Source of the DNA: Oceanospirillales bacterium
GTDB taxonomy: Bacteria > Pseudomonadota > Gammaproteobacteria > Xanthomonadales > SZUA-38
DNA: 41,413 nt
Direction of reading: 5' to 3'
NCBI GenBank assembly: GCA_003233095.1
Contig: QIKT01000091.1
Coordinates: 1 to 41,413, forward strand
The position numbers and the translations under genes are program-made. Below the pieces are notes generated by a model. It was not told the origin of the DNA, did not search any database, and saw only the letters and a list, made by a program, of their open reading frames with translations. Of the stretch, positions 17,626 to 28,500 are shown piece after piece (within the stretch, counting starts at the first letter, position 1; each line of letters starts with the position of its first letter).

Positions 17626-18769
17626 CGGTGGCTTCCTCTTTCTCTGGGATGACAATATCCATTTTCAATCGGAACCGCTCTTTGCCAGCGGCCCCTGCAG
17701 TAATGGCCCCATCTACGGTCACATTCGTCAACAGTGGGGAATCTGCCAGGATCGCGATCAGCGTTTCGGCCTTGGGCGCTTCGCCATTCAAGCGGAGAAC
17801 ATTCCGGGTCAGTTGAAATCGGCTCAACCAGACTTCGTCCGGCAGTCGAGTCGTAACCTCGCGCAGCAGCTCGACGGTTCGAGCAGACTGGCTGCGCGTC
17901 TTGCCAAGAAATTGCGCAGCCTCTTGAGTGTCATCCAGCTGTTGGCGCAAGCTGCGAACCTGAGCCGAATCGCGACGTGCCTGATCGACCTGCGCCTGAA
18001 ATTCCTCAATCTGCTGACCGCGAGACCCGATCGACAGCCACATCAGACTGTACAACAAGGCGATAAACAGACCGCCAAACATCATGTTGAGCCAGAACTG
18101 GCGTTGATTGTGTTTGGCCCGCTCATCGGGTTCGAGCAGGTTGATACCATGAGCCTGAATGGCCACAGGGTCATCATCGCTGGGCGTGCTCTGTTCGACC
18201 GCTTCGATCACATCGACTGCATCCAGGGGCAAGCCTCGCTCCTGTGCGACGCGGATCAGAGGATCGACATTGGCCGCCAGTGCATAGACCAGCTCGACCG
18301 GCAACTGGCCACTACTGGCATCAGCCAGAATGCGCACGTCAAAACGAACCTGCTCCCGGGTGAACGGCGTGTATCGATCCATCTCGAAGCCGATGACCTG
18401 ACGAAGATTGTCTGCCACCGCTTCAGGCACTTTTCGCTCGACGGTCAGTACCTTGTCCGAGTCCAGCAACAAGACCACCCGCACTTGGTTGTCGGTGTAT
18501 CGATTGAGCAACTGGGCAATTTGCTGGTTGGCAGTGGCCGGCTCATCATCCAGACCGATTCGCTTGAGCGCCTCACCTTTGACCTGCTCGGAGAAGATCA
18601 GCTCATTGTCGTCGACCCAGACATACAGATGGGGTTTTTGTGGCGCCAGAAATTCACGCATACCAACCGGCAGACCGGATAACAATTCGGTCTTCCACCA
18701 GGCGAAAAAGCGTCCAGCTGACTTGACAGCAGGTTGTTTCTTCAGTGAATTGACAAGTGTTTCAAACAT
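17603..18769 (-). CDS. gspL: T2SS protein GspL
   Basis: Actin-like cytoplasmic part (LNRYTDNQVRVVLLLDSDKVLTVERKVPEAVADNLRQVIGFEMDRYTPFTREQVRFD), single TM, PilN-like C-terminus (LLREVTTRLPDEVWLSRFQLTRNVLRLNGEAPKAETLIAIL). Confidence 0.88.
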   Translation of the reverse strand: MFETLVNSLKKQPAVKSAGRFFAWWKTELLSGLPVGMREFLAPQKPHLYVWVDDNELIFSEQVKGEALKRIGLDDEPATANQQIAQLLNRYTDNQVRVVLLLDSDKVLTVERKVPEAVADNLRQVIGFEMDRYTPFTREQVRFDVRILADASSGQLPVELVYALAANVDPLIRVAQERGLPLDAVDVIEAVEQSTPSDDDPVAIQAHGINLLEPDERAKHNQRQFWLNMMFGGLFIALLYSLMWLSIGSRGQQIEEFQAQVDQARRDSAQVRSLRQQLDDTQEAAQFLGKTRSQSARTVELLREVTTRLPDEVWLSRFQLTRNVLRLNGEAPKAETLIAILADSPLLTNVTVDGAITAGAAGKERFRLKMDIVIPEKEEATDGTVAAR

Positions 18770-18783
18770 AAGGCGTAGCTTGC

Positions 18784-19671
18784 TCAGGAATCCTTCCAGC
18801 GGATGATCCGAAACGGTCGTCCTCTGATTGCGCCACCGGGTCGAATGGTGGCTTCCAGTTCTGCCCAGGTGCCGTTGGGCAGGGTCGCGCGCGACCGGAT
18901 ACTATACGTGTAACTGCCTGCCCGTGCCACCGCTTGGGTACCGTCAGGGAGTATGGGCAATGGGACACCGAATTCTTCATTCTGTTCCCTCTGGGTAATG
19001 AAATCAGTGATCAGATCCGGCGTCATTCCCTCAAAAGTTGCCAACACAGTTTCAGGTGCAAATGCAGGATCCGGGCGAGCCCTGGAGGAGAACACGGTGA
19101 TCGAGGGTTCGATCTGTTCATACAGATCAAAATCCATGCCCATGACCTGCTGAACCTCGGTGACGGTATCAAACGGATTGTTCTTTGCGCCATAGGGAAA
19201 ACCAGCCGATTCGTAGTCGTCATCTTCGGCGCCATAGACGCGTACCAGGTCATCGGTATCACGCCAATCCAGCACCGCGTCAACCAGCTCAAGAATCTGC
19301 TGCTCATCCTCCAGTCCAATCGATTCGAACAGGGAAATAAGGGTATCTTCGTTGGCCACATTGATGTCGATCTTGCCACTTTCGTCAATGATCGAGATAT
19401 CCAGCATCGTCTCGCCGAAGGGCACTTCGTAGCTTCGGCCATCGGCAAACCAGCGCAGCTCGACGTCCGGGTTACGTAGTTCGAATACAGCTCGGTGCAG
19501 ACCTGCCTCCGCGGCGTACCAGGCTGTGGTGGTATTGAACAGATGCCTGGACTGGATGATCTCGGTGCGCACCATGCTGCTATAGGTACCCACCACGATG
19601 GCGAGCAGCGCGCTAAACCAAAGCACCAGAATCAAGGCGACGCCCTGTTGTCGCTGCATGAGGGCTCTCAT
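18784..19671 (-). CDS. gspK: T2SS minor pseudopilin GspK
   Basis: QQGVALILVLWFSALLAIVVGTYS N-terminus; KIDINVANEDTLISLFESIGL and LVDAVLDWRDTDDLVRVYGAEDDDY motifs. ATGA overlap with the gspJ stop. Confidence 0.93.
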   Translation of the reverse strand: MRALMQRQQGVALILVLWFSALLAIVVGTYSSMVRTEIIQSRHLFNTTTAWYAAEAGLHRAVFELRNPDVELRWFADGRSYEVPFGETMLDISIIDESGKIDINVANEDTLISLFESIGLEDEQQILELVDAVLDWRDTDDLVRVYGAEDDDYESAGFPYGAKNNPFDTVTEVQQVMGMDFDLYEQIEPSITVFSSRARPDPAFAPETVLATFEGMTPDLITDFITQREQNEEFGVPLPILPDGTQAVARAGSYTYSIRSRATLPNGTWAELEATIRPGGAIRGRPFRIIRWKDS

Positions 19672-20444
19672 TGTTCGGCCTCCCGATTGGCTTCATTGTT
19701 CCGTCGGACAGCGTCAGGGGTGATCCGATTGTCTTCGCTCGAACCACCGCCTGGAATCAGCAGATTGGGTGCCGTTCGCGTGGTCATTCCGTCAATCAGC
19801 GTCGCGACATTCATGGTGGGCCAGAACAGACGAGATTCACGCTCCATTTCCAATTCGATTCGGACCACCAGCGGTGACACCGAAGGGTCTTCCCAGTCGT
19901 CGAGCCAGTCCGTTGGTTCCTGCTCATCATCGACGGTCATGTACTGAAAACTGCCCGATTCGATCTGGTCCAGCAACACCACCGGTGGACGATCCGGGTT
20001 ATCCATCGGGTCACTTGCTTCGGTCGTGCCGAGTAACTGAAAGGCATACAACAACTCATAGCCCTCGGCGCTCCGCTCCAGCTTCAGTACCTGCTCATGC
20101 GGCCCGCCTCGGCCAAGATAGCCTGGCATCGGCGCAACCCAGCGCATGCTGTCATCACTGCCTTCGAAAATGATCACATTCGGAACATCATCCTGAGCGC
20201 GATCCTGATCGTCCATGATCAGGGGCAGAGAACGCGACAGCTGATCACGAAGAAACTGCTGCACCAGTCGTACCCGGTTGATTCGGTCGATGTAGTCCTC
20301 GCCACGGTCCACCGCTCGGGTGGATGTCCTCAGTCCGGAATAGGCAAGCACCAGAATCATCCCCAGCAGTACCATCGACAGCAACAATTCTACTAGAGTA
20401 AACCCGCGCTGTGCGCGCCTGCTCCACTGTGATCTTGAACTCAT
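19668..20444 (-). CDS. gspJ: T2SS minor pseudopilin GspJ
   Basis: RRAQRGFTLVELLLSMVLLGMILVLAYSGLRTSTRAVDRGE prepilin motif. Start at 20444 preferred over the ORF track 20516. Confidence 0.92.
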   Translation of the reverse strand: MSSRSQWSRRAQRGFTLVELLLSMVLLGMILVLAYSGLRTSTRAVDRGEDYIDRINRVRLVQQFLRDQLSRSLPLIMDDQDRAQDDVPNVIIFEGSDDSMRWVAPMPGYLGRGGPHEQVLKLERSAEGYELLYAFQLLGTTEASDPMDNPDRPPVVLLDQIESGSFQYMTVDDEQEPTDWLDDWEDPSVSPLVVRIELEMERESRLFWPTMNVATLIDGMTTRTAPNLLIPGGGSSEDNRITPDAVRRNNEANREAEQ

Positions 20445-20881
20445 CAAGGCGCCACCGGCGCTGAGCGCAAGGTCTTGAAGACAGCCTGTCGCGGCTGACC
20501 AATAGCCTCGCCCCACAACACCGTCAGGTTGACCTGAAACAGATCGATGGTAGGAATTTCGACCCGACTCCCTTCGCTCTCAACTTCCCAGAGCGTGATG
20601 TCAATTTCCCAGGAATACTCATCATCAAAGTCCCCGCTCCAGTTGCCCGCCTCGACCGGTGGATCAATACCGACCAGGTCCATTCGAGACTGGGCCAACA
20701 AGGCTGCCTTGGTGAACTGTTCGGCCCGTGAGGTGTTTCGCATCGCACCGGACAGCACCTGCAAGGAGGTGGCAAATACCAGCGCAAAGACCACGAAGGC
20801 CGCCATGACTTCGAGCAGTGTGAAACCGGATTGTCGGGACATCATCGGAGGATGCATGATGACATCAGGACGGTTGCTCAA
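20444..20881 (-). CDS. gspI: T2SS minor pseudopilin GspI
   Basis: SRQSGFTLLEVMAAFVVFALVFATSLQVLSGAMRNTSRAEQ prepilin motif. True start may be a Met slightly downstream of 20881. Confidence 0.9.
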   Translation of the reverse strand: MSNRPDVIMHPPMMSRQSGFTLLEVMAAFVVFALVFATSLQVLSGAMRNTSRAEQFTKAALLAQSRMDLVGIDPPVEAGNWSGDFDDEYSWEIDITLWEVESEGSRVEIPTIDLFQVNLTVLWGEAIGQPRQAVFKTLRSAPVAP

Positions 20882-21317
20882 GCGTCATCTCACCGGTCAG
20901 CCAGGCAACCCGCAGCGTCCACTGGCGTTGCTTCACCTGCAAGGTGATGATGGCACCGGTGGAACTGCCATCCGGATAAAAGCGGACTTTGCCTGACGTC
21001 AGGTCCAGATCATCGGCCGCGGTCTTGAGGCTCACTTCCATGCCCTCGGGCAAGTCTTGCCAGTCCCTGTCGGCCGCCTGGTAACGGCGGTTCTCGATGT
21101 CCACGATTAGAAATTGTGCTTCACGACTGGCCACCGCCCTGGCGCGGGTATAGCGAAGTCCAGTCATCAGATCCTTGCTGGCCTGGCGGATTTTCACCGA
21201 GTCCAGCGAACGATAGATGGAGGTGCCCACCAGTGAGAACAGCAGTGCAGCAATCGCGAGCACCACGATCAATTCGATCAGGCTGAAGCCTTGCTGATGA
21301 GGTGCTTGAGTGCGCAT
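20865..21317 (-). CDS. gspH: T2SS minor pseudopilin GspH
   Basis: HQQGFSLIELIVVLAIAALLFSLVGTSIYRSLDSVKIRQASKDLMTGLRYTRARAVASREAQ. Confidence 0.92.
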   Translation of the reverse strand: MRTQAPHQQGFSLIELIVVLAIAALLFSLVGTSIYRSLDSVKIRQASKDLMTGLRYTRARAVASREAQFLIVDIENRRYQAADRDWQDLPEGMEVSLKTAADDLDLTSGKVRFYPDGSSTGAIITLQVKQRQWTLRVAWLTGEMTLEQPS

Positions 21318-21739
21318 TATTCGCTGACGATATCCTTGTTTGTGCCATCACCGCCAGAAACGCCATCCTCTCCATAGGAAACCAGGTCGTATGCTCTGCC
21401 ATTTTCACCCGGCTTGCGAAACACCCAATCGTTGCCCCATGGATCTTTCATGATTTGTTTCTGGATATACGGACCTGACCAGAAGTCGGCATCACCCGGT
21501 TGTTGTACCAACTGCTCGAGACTGTCAGGTAGCCGTGTGGTGTCGAGCGCGAAAGAATCAATTCCTTGCTGGATGGTAATCAGTTGGCTGCCGGCTGCTT
21601 TCCATTTCGCACCGCCCATTCTGCCGAGCACGTTGGGCAACACAAGGCCCGCGAGCAAGCCGAGAATGGCCAGCACGACCAACAGCTCAATGAGGCTGAA
21701 ACCGCTTTGGTTCGGGGAATAACGCATAGTGAACTCCAT
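21317..21739 (-). CDS. gspG: T2SS major pseudopilin GspG
   Basis: NQSGFSLIELLVVLAILGLLAGLVLPNVLGRMGGAKWKAAGSQLITIQQGIDSFALDTTRLPDSLEQLVQ...GPYIQKQIMKDPWGNDWVFRKPGE. Start at 21739 or 21727 preferred over 21772. Confidence 0.95.
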   Translation of the reverse strand: MEFTMRYSPNQSGFSLIELLVVLAILGLLAGLVLPNVLGRMGGAKWKAAGSQLITIQQGIDSFALDTTRLPDSLEQLVQQPGDADFWSGPYIQKQIMKDPWGNDWVFRKPGENGRAYDLVSYGEDGVSGGDGTNKDIVSE

Positions 21740-21755
21740 GGTTGATGGTTCAGAT

Positions 21756-22973
21756 TCAGCCAGCCAGATCATTCAGACCCAGCATGGCCATCAGAATAGA
21801 TAGCACAATGACGGCAATCAGTCCGGCCAGAGTCAGCGTGAGCATCGGCACAAACAATGCCATCAGTCGATCAATGGTGATCTTAACCTCGGTGTCATAA
21901 TTGTTGGCGACCTTGAGGAGCATTTCATCAAGCTTGCCGGTCTCTTCGCCAACGTTGATCATTTGCAGCGCCAGACGAGGAAACAGTTTGGTTTCAGCCA
22001 ACGCATGACCGAGTGCACCGCCGGTCTGGACATTTTGGGCGGCAACACCCACCGCATTGGCCATGACCGAATTGTTCAGCACCTTGCGGCCGATGGTCAG
22101 CGATGACAGCAGCGGCACGCCGTTGCTGATCAGGGTACCGACGGTTCGGGCCAGTCGCGCCATTTCCATTTTCGCAATCAGATCACCTGCCAACTTGATA
22201 TTGAGAAAACGCTGATCCCAGCCCAAACGCGTGACCGGGTTGCGCAGCTGAGAGGCCATCCAGAAGAACAGGGCAAAACCCGCGATCAGGATCAGCCACC
22301 AGAAGCTGCTGATAAAGGTGGCCGTTCCAACCACAATCTTGGTAATCAGTGGCAACTCGGCACCCAGGTCTTCAAAGATGGGCATGAACTGAGGAATCAC
22401 AAACATCATCAGCAGCATGACTGCACCAACAGCCAGCACCAGCAGAATGGCTGGATAGATCAAAGCCGAAACAACGGTGGCCTTCAACTGCTGGGAGCGA
22501 TCCTGATATTCGGCCAGTCGCGCCAGTGTCACGTCCAGCGTGCCTCCAGACTCACCGGCCCGGACCATGTTGATGTAGAGCTTGGAGAAGACCCCGTGTT
22601 GAGCGCTGAGTGAATCGGACAGGGAGCTGCCGCCACGAACCTGGTCGCGCACGGCGTTGACCATCGAGCCCAACGCTTCGTTGTCGGCCAGATCACCCAG
22701 AATCTGCAGAGCTCGGTCCAGCGGCAGACCGGCAGCCATCAGTGAGGACAATTGGTCGGTAAAACTGACGATGTCCTTTGTCTTGACTCGCTTGACACCC
22801 TGAAACATGTCCAGCAAGCCGCCACCCAGTCCGCCGCCAGCTTCATCAGCCGAGACCGGAATGTTGCCCGCTTCCTGCAAACGCGCGATGACTTCTGCGG
22901 TGCTGGTCGCTTCCATATGGCCCTGGATCGTCTCACCCGATGCGGAAACTGCCTTGTAGCGGAACTGTGCCAT
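21756..22973 (-). CDS. gspF: T2SS inner-membrane platform protein GspF
   Basis: FRYKAVSASGETIQGHMEA..., FTDQLSSLMAAGLPLDRALQIL, INMVRAGESGGTLDVTLARLAEYQDRSQQLKATVVSALIYPAILL, MINVGEETGKLDEMLLKVANNYDTEV. Confidence 0.97.
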   Translation of the reverse strand: MAQFRYKAVSASGETIQGHMEATSTAEVIARLQEAGNIPVSADEAGGGLGGGLLDMFQGVKRVKTKDIVSFTDQLSSLMAAGLPLDRALQILGDLADNEALGSMVNAVRDQVRGGSSLSDSLSAQHGVFSKLYINMVRAGESGGTLDVTLARLAEYQDRSQQLKATVVSALIYPAILLVLAVGAVMLLMMFVIPQFMPIFEDLGAELPLITKIVVGTATFISSFWWLILIAGFALFFWMASQLRNPVTRLGWDQRFLNIKLAGDLIAKMEMARLARTVGTLISNGVPLLSSLTIGRKVLNNSVMANAVGVAAQNVQTGGALGHALAETKLFPRLALQMINVGEETGKLDEMLLKVANNYDTEVKITIDRLMALFVPMLTLTLAGLIAVIVLSILMAMLGLNDLAG

Positions 22974-24706
22974 CAGGATTCCTGGGTGACCCGCAGGATT
23001 TCTTCAATCGTCGTGACCCCTTCCAGGCATTTGATCAGTCCGTCCTCGTACATGGTACGCATGCCTTCGGAGCGAGCCTGTTCCTGAATATCGTTGGCAT
23101 CTGCGCGCTGCATCACCATGCGTCTGAGCGGTTCGCTCATTTCGAGAAATTCGAGAATACTGCTTCGTCCATGATAGCCAGTGACGGTTTTTTCGGATGG
23201 CGCTGGGTTGTACAGAGTGATGTCTTTCTCATCGGTGAGCCGATCAAGACCAAGCTCCTTGATCACTTCAGGCATGACTTGATAGGGCACACGGCTGGTC
23301 TGGTCAAGACGGCGGACCAGTCGCTGACCGAGGATGCCATTGACCGTTGATACCAGCAGATAATCATCCACTCCCATATCGAGCAATCGGGTGATGCCGC
23401 CAGCGGCATCGTTGGTGTGAAGGGTCGACAGCACCAGATGTCCGGTGAGCGCCGACTGGATGGCGATTCGCGCCGTCTCCAGGTCACGCATCTCGCCGAT
23501 CATGATTACATCCGGATCCTGTCGCACGATCGCCCGTAGCGCATTGGAAAAGGTCAGCCCGATCGAGGACTTGACCTGGATCTGGTTGACGCCTTCGAGC
23601 TGGTACTCGACCGGATCCTCGACGGTGATGATCTTGCGGTCCGGTGTGTTGATGTTCTGCAGGGCTGTATAGAGTGTGGTGGTCTTGCCCGAACCGGTCG
23701 GGCCGGTGACCAGAATGATCCCGTGGGGCAAGCCGAGCACCCGAAGAAACCGATCCAGCGACGGACCGTTAAAACCCAGATTCTCGAAGTTCAGTACCAC
23801 GCTCTCGCGATCGAGTATCCGCATGACGACGCTCTCACCGTGCGAAGTCGGCACGGTTGAGACCCGAAGATCCAGCTCCTTGCCCTGAACCCTGAGCATG
23901 ATGCGCCCATCCTGAGGCAATCGCCGCTCGGCGATGTTCAGCTTGGCCATGATCTTGATCCGGCTGATCACTGCCGCGGTGGAACTGGACGGCGGTGCCT
24001 CGACTTCCTGCAGCACGCCATCAATCCGGTAGCGCACCTTGAGCCGGTTTTCGAAGGGTTCAATGTGAATATCCGAGGCACGCGCTTCAACAGCGCGCTG
24101 CATGACCAGATTCACCAGACGAATGACCGGAGCTTCCGAAGCGAGGTCCCGAAGGTGTTCGACATCGTCTTCATCGGACGTCGCATTCTCGTCCAGACCT
24201 TCAATGATCTGGCCCATGGCCGACTTACCGCCGCCATAATAACGTTCGATGACATCATCGATATCCGAGGGCAGGCCAACGCTTGGGTGGATTGTTTTTC
24301 CAAGACTCATCCGGATCGACTTGAGGCTGTAGTCATCTTTTGGATTGGACATCAGCACTCGAACCGAATCGTCGTCTTCCTCAAACGGCACTAGCTGATG
24401 TTCACGCATGAATCGCATGGGCAACTCGACGCTGCTTGGCGGTACTTCAGGCAGCTCCTTGCCGGTTAAAAACGGCAACTCCAGCAAACTGGACATCGCC
24501 TCTGCAACGTCTCGCTCGGACACCAGTCCGAGACGAACCAGCAGCGACATCAGGGGGACATCACTTTCCGCGAGCAGTTTCTCGGCCTTGAGAATGTCAC
24601 GCTCGCGGAGTTTTCCAGCCTCGACCAGATGCGCAACCAGCTGAGCTGCAAACTGATCATCAGTGCGATCGGAGGGAGAAATCTGTTCAGCGACGACGTC
24701 GTTCAT
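22973..24706 (-). CDS. gspE: T2SS ATPase GspE
   Basis: Walker A GIILVTGPTGSGKTTTLYTAL; RAVEARASDIHIEPFENRLKVRYRIDGVLQEV; ALRAIVRQDPDVIMIGEMRDLETARIAIQSALTGHLVLSTLHTNDAAGGITRLLDMG. Confidence 0.97.
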   Translation of the reverse strand: MNDVVAEQISPSDRTDDQFAAQLVAHLVEAGKLRERDILKAEKLLAESDVPLMSLLVRLGLVSERDVAEAMSSLLELPFLTGKELPEVPPSSVELPMRFMREHQLVPFEEDDDSVRVLMSNPKDDYSLKSIRMSLGKTIHPSVGLPSDIDDVIERYYGGGKSAMGQIIEGLDENATSDEDDVEHLRDLASEAPVIRLVNLVMQRAVEARASDIHIEPFENRLKVRYRIDGVLQEVEAPPSSSTAAVISRIKIMAKLNIAERRLPQDGRIMLRVQGKELDLRVSTVPTSHGESVVMRILDRESVVLNFENLGFNGPSLDRFLRVLGLPHGIILVTGPTGSGKTTTLYTALQNINTPDRKIITVEDPVEYQLEGVNQIQVKSSIGLTFSNALRAIVRQDPDVIMIGEMRDLETARIAIQSALTGHLVLSTLHTNDAAGGITRLLDMGVDDYLLVSTVNGILGQRLVRRLDQTSRVPYQVMPEVIKELGLDRLTDEKDITLYNPAPSEKTVTGYHGRSSILEFLEMSEPLRRMVMQRADANDIQEQARSEGMRTMYEDGLIKCLEGVTTIEEILRVTQES

Positions 24707-24842
24707 GCAAGGGTTCCAGAATATAATGTGAGGACTGATAAGGTCGATCGGTCTGAGGCCCGAATGAACGGTGCAGTGTTCACCTGGGCCTCATGCCTGT
24801 AACAGACCACCAATCGGTCGATGAGTTCGTAATGAGCCACGA

Positions 24843-25484
24843 TCATTTGCTCTTGGCGGCTGGCTGACCAAACACCAGGCCTTCGATAAAGGCTCGATTG
24901 AGCAGCACCCAGAGGATGGCGGGAATCACACCCGGAAACATCAGGTAACCGAACTGATAGCAAAAGGCAATCAACTCCGCTGGCATGTCCACGTGCTCCA
25001 TGATCGCCATACCTGGCTCGCCCATTTTATGCGATAAATCCTTGAATACCTCGAACACGACACCCCAGACCATGATACCTGTGACCACCAGAAAACCGAC
25101 AACTATATGTATGGATTTTTGCGTCAATGAGGTGGGCGCTGCCAGGATGAGCCCCACCAACATTGGCAGACCGTAGCCATAGATGAGTGGATTATAGGTC
25201 ACCACTGGCATGGCAACCCGGCTATCGGTACTCTGCGCCGCCACTTCAGCGAGCACCATCTTGATACCGATATCGATATCATGACCATTGACTATCGAGG
25301 CGCCGAACTGATCTGGCCAGAACCCTGCCAGTACCCAATCGACGATCATGGCCGTAGGCCCCACGATGATCGGTGAGAATAGAAACCAGAAGACGAACGC
25401 CAACGGCAGCCACAGCAATGCAAGCAGCATGAACTCCCTCAGGGAGACGTCTGTGGTTGAGCTGGAAGGTGACTCTGTGTTCAT
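24843..25484 (-). CDS. Multi-TM protein resembling exosortase-H-associated membrane proteins
   Basis: FMLLALLWLPLAFVFWFLFSPIIVGPTAMIVDWVLAGFWPD..., NPLIYGYGLPMLVGLILAAP, MVWGVVFEVFKDLSHKMG, AFCYQFGYLMFPGVIPAILWVLLNRAFIEGL match my recollection of that family. ATG at 25484 with an AGGA upstream preferred over 25583. Confidence 0.65.
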   Translation of the reverse strand: MNTESPSSSTTDVSLREFMLLALLWLPLAFVFWFLFSPIIVGPTAMIVDWVLAGFWPDQFGASIVNGHDIDIGIKMVLAEVAAQSTDSRVAMPVVTYNPLIYGYGLPMLVGLILAAPTSLTQKSIHIVVGFLVVTGIMVWGVVFEVFKDLSHKMGEPGMAIMEHVDMPAELIAFCYQFGYLMFPGVIPAILWVLLNRAFIEGLVFGQPAAKSK

Positions 25485-25540
25485 GTCGTTTTTCCTGTAA
25501 AACACACTGGCTCTATTGTCATGCGTAACGGCCCTGCAAA

Positions 25541-28500
25541 TCAATTCAGCCAGCGGCGACCGTTCATGAATAATTGCATCCATGGCGTGTACTGACCATC
25601 AGATTCGGGTGACCAGGACATCTGAAGCCGTCGAAACACCCGCTCGGGATGCGGCATCATCGCCGTGATCCGGCCATCGTCGTTGCACATCGCCGCCAGG
25701 CCGTTCGGCGATCCATTCGGGTTGGCCGGATAACTGGCCGCAACCTGACCCGACTGATCCACGTAGCGCATCACCTGCGATGGTTCGGACAATTTGACGT
25801 TGCCATTGAAATCAACGCGCCCTTCTCCGTGCGAGACAATAATCGGGTACTTGAGGCCCGACATTTCGTCAAACAGGATTGAGCGCGACTGTTGAACCTC
25901 GACCATCGTCAGACGCGCTTCGAACTGTTCGGATCGATTGCGAACGAAGCCGGGCCAACCATCACAACCGGGGATCAGCGGTGCCAGCGTACTGAGCATC
26001 TGACATCCATTGCACACGCCCAGTGCAAATCGTTGAGTGTTCTCGAAAAAGCACTGGAACTGTGTTCTCAGTGCATCATTCATCAGAATCGTTCGTGCCC
26101 AACCCTGACCGGCGCCAAGCACATCCCCATAGGAAAAGCCGCCGCAGGCCACCAGGGCATCGAATCGATCCAGGTGATGACGACCCGCCAGCAGATCGCT
26201 CATGTGCACATCCACCGACGAGAAGCCGGCGTAGTGAAAGGCGGCCGCCATTTCATTGTGTCCATTGACGCCCTGCTCTCGCAAGATCGCTATTCTGGGG
26301 CGTGAGCCGACTATTGCTGGAGGCGTGATTGTCTGGAGCGATTCGGACACCTCTGCGTACAGACGCGAGCTTTGATCAACAATGTCCTGATATTCCTGTT
26401 CGGCACACTCGGGATGATCCCGTCGTTGCTGCATGTGAAACGATGTCGCTGCCCAGCACTGCTGGAGACGCGTCATGGGCGATTCGAACAGTGCAAGACC
26501 GGCTTGTTCGATCACCACATGAGCATCCATGCGAGGGACGGCAACCTGCAGAGTCGACTCGGCAAGGTCATGCTGATCGAGAATTTGCTTGACTGCAGAC
26601 AAACTGCGTCGCTCACACTGAAGCACCAGACCGATTTCTTCATTGAACAGAAAGGCGGCGACGTCGATGGATTCGGGGCAAGCAATACTCAGACCACAGC
26701 GTCCTGCAAACGCCATCTCCAGCAAGGTGGTGATCAGCCCGCCGTCCGAGCGATCATGACAGGCCTGAAGCAAGCCTTCCCTGTTGAGCGCCTGCACCGC
26801 ATTGAACAGCTGCTTCAGGGGCTTCGGCTCAATATCAGGGACGCTCGCATCATCGGCTTGCAGCATGCCACCAAGAGTCTGCAGCAGCGAAGAGCCAGCG
26901 AGCCGCATCTGATCGCCCATAGGCGCGACCAGCAGCAACATACTGTCCTGATGCGCTCGCAGCTGCGGCGTCAGACAGCCATCGACATTCTTGACCGCTG
27001 CAAAAGCACTGACAATAAGCGAGACCGGAGCCTGCATCTGTCGTGCAGTGCCCTGCTCATCCCAGAGTGTTGTCATCGATAGCGAATCCTTGCCAACCGG
27101 AATCGCAATGCCCAATTCTGGACAGAACTCCAGGCCGACCGCTTCGACGGTGCGATACAGGCGTTCATCCTCGCCGGGCTGACCCGCCGCAGCCATCCAG
27201 TTGGCAGACAAACTGATATCAGACAGGTCTGACAGCGGCACTCCTGCCAGGTTGGTAATGGCTTCGGCAACAGCCATTCGACCCGATGCAGGCGCATTGA
27301 TCAGTGCCAGAGGCGTGCGTTCACCCATCGACATCGCTTCGCCGCTGAGGCCTTCGAAATCGTTCAACGTCACGGCACAGTCTGCAACGGGGACCTGCCA
27401 GGGCCCGACCATCTGATCGCGGTGCACCAGACCACCGACGCTGCGGTCGCCGATCGTGATGAGGAATTTCTTACTCGCCACGGCCGGGAACGCCAGCACG
27501 CGGTCAATCAGTTCACCCAGCTCGTGACCATCCCGATTGGCAACCGCAAGCTCAATCGATTGTGTTGAATCGGTGCGATGCAGCTTCGGCGAGCTTCCAA
27601 ACAACAGATCCATCGGAATGTCGACTGGCTGGTTATCAAACAGTCGATCGTTCAGGGTCAACTGCATGGCCGAGGTGGCCATACCGACCACAGCAACTGG
27701 ACAGCGCTCCCGCTCACACAAGGCAAGCACATCGCTCAGACGCTCCGGACTGACTGCCAGCACATAGCGCTCCTGAGCTTCATTGCTCCAGATCTGCATC
27801 GGCGTCAGCGATCGATCATCGCTATGAATTTCTCGCAGCTCCAATGCCCCGCCACAATCGGCATCGTGCAATAATTCCGGAATGGCGTTGGACAAGCCAC
27901 CAGCGCCAACATCATGAATCGAGATGATTGGATTGGATTCGCCCTGACCCCAGCAGCGGTCAATCACTTCCTGACAGCGTCGTTGCATCTCCGGATTATC
28001 ACGTTGCACTGAGCTGAAATCCAGCAGCTGGTCGCTGCTGCCCGAAGACATCGACGACGCCGCACCACCACCCAGACCGATCAACATGGCCGGGCCTCCG
28101 AGCACAATGACCGGTGTCTGATCGGTAAACAGCTGCTTGCGAGTTGCCTGAGGGCGCACACTGCCCAGCCCACCCGCAATCATGATGGGCTTGTGATAGC
28201 CATACCAGCGCTGGCCAGACTGTGCGGTTTGTTCGAAAGTCCTGAAGTAACCACCCAGAGCGGGTCGACCGAATTCATTGTTGAAGCCGGCCGCGCCGAT
28301 GGGCGCCTCCAGCATGATGTCCATTGCCGAGGCGATCCGGTCCGGCTTGCCCGCAGAGGTCTCCCAGGGCTGAGGAAAATCGGGCAGATTCAGATTCGAC
28401 ACCGAGAAACCCGTCAGACCTGCCTTTGGCCGTGCCCCGCGTCCAGTCGCTGCTTCGTCTCTGATTTCACCTCCGGACCCGGTTGCAGCACCTGCATGGG

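Noticed and set aside
17576-18682. 368-aa plus-strand ORF opposite gspL/gspM
   Set aside because: Long but antisense to clear gspL; composition typical of a complementary-frame shadow ORF, no motifs.
26372-27082. 236-aa plus-strand ORF opposite purL
   Set aside because: Antisense shadow of a highly conserved gene; no motifs.
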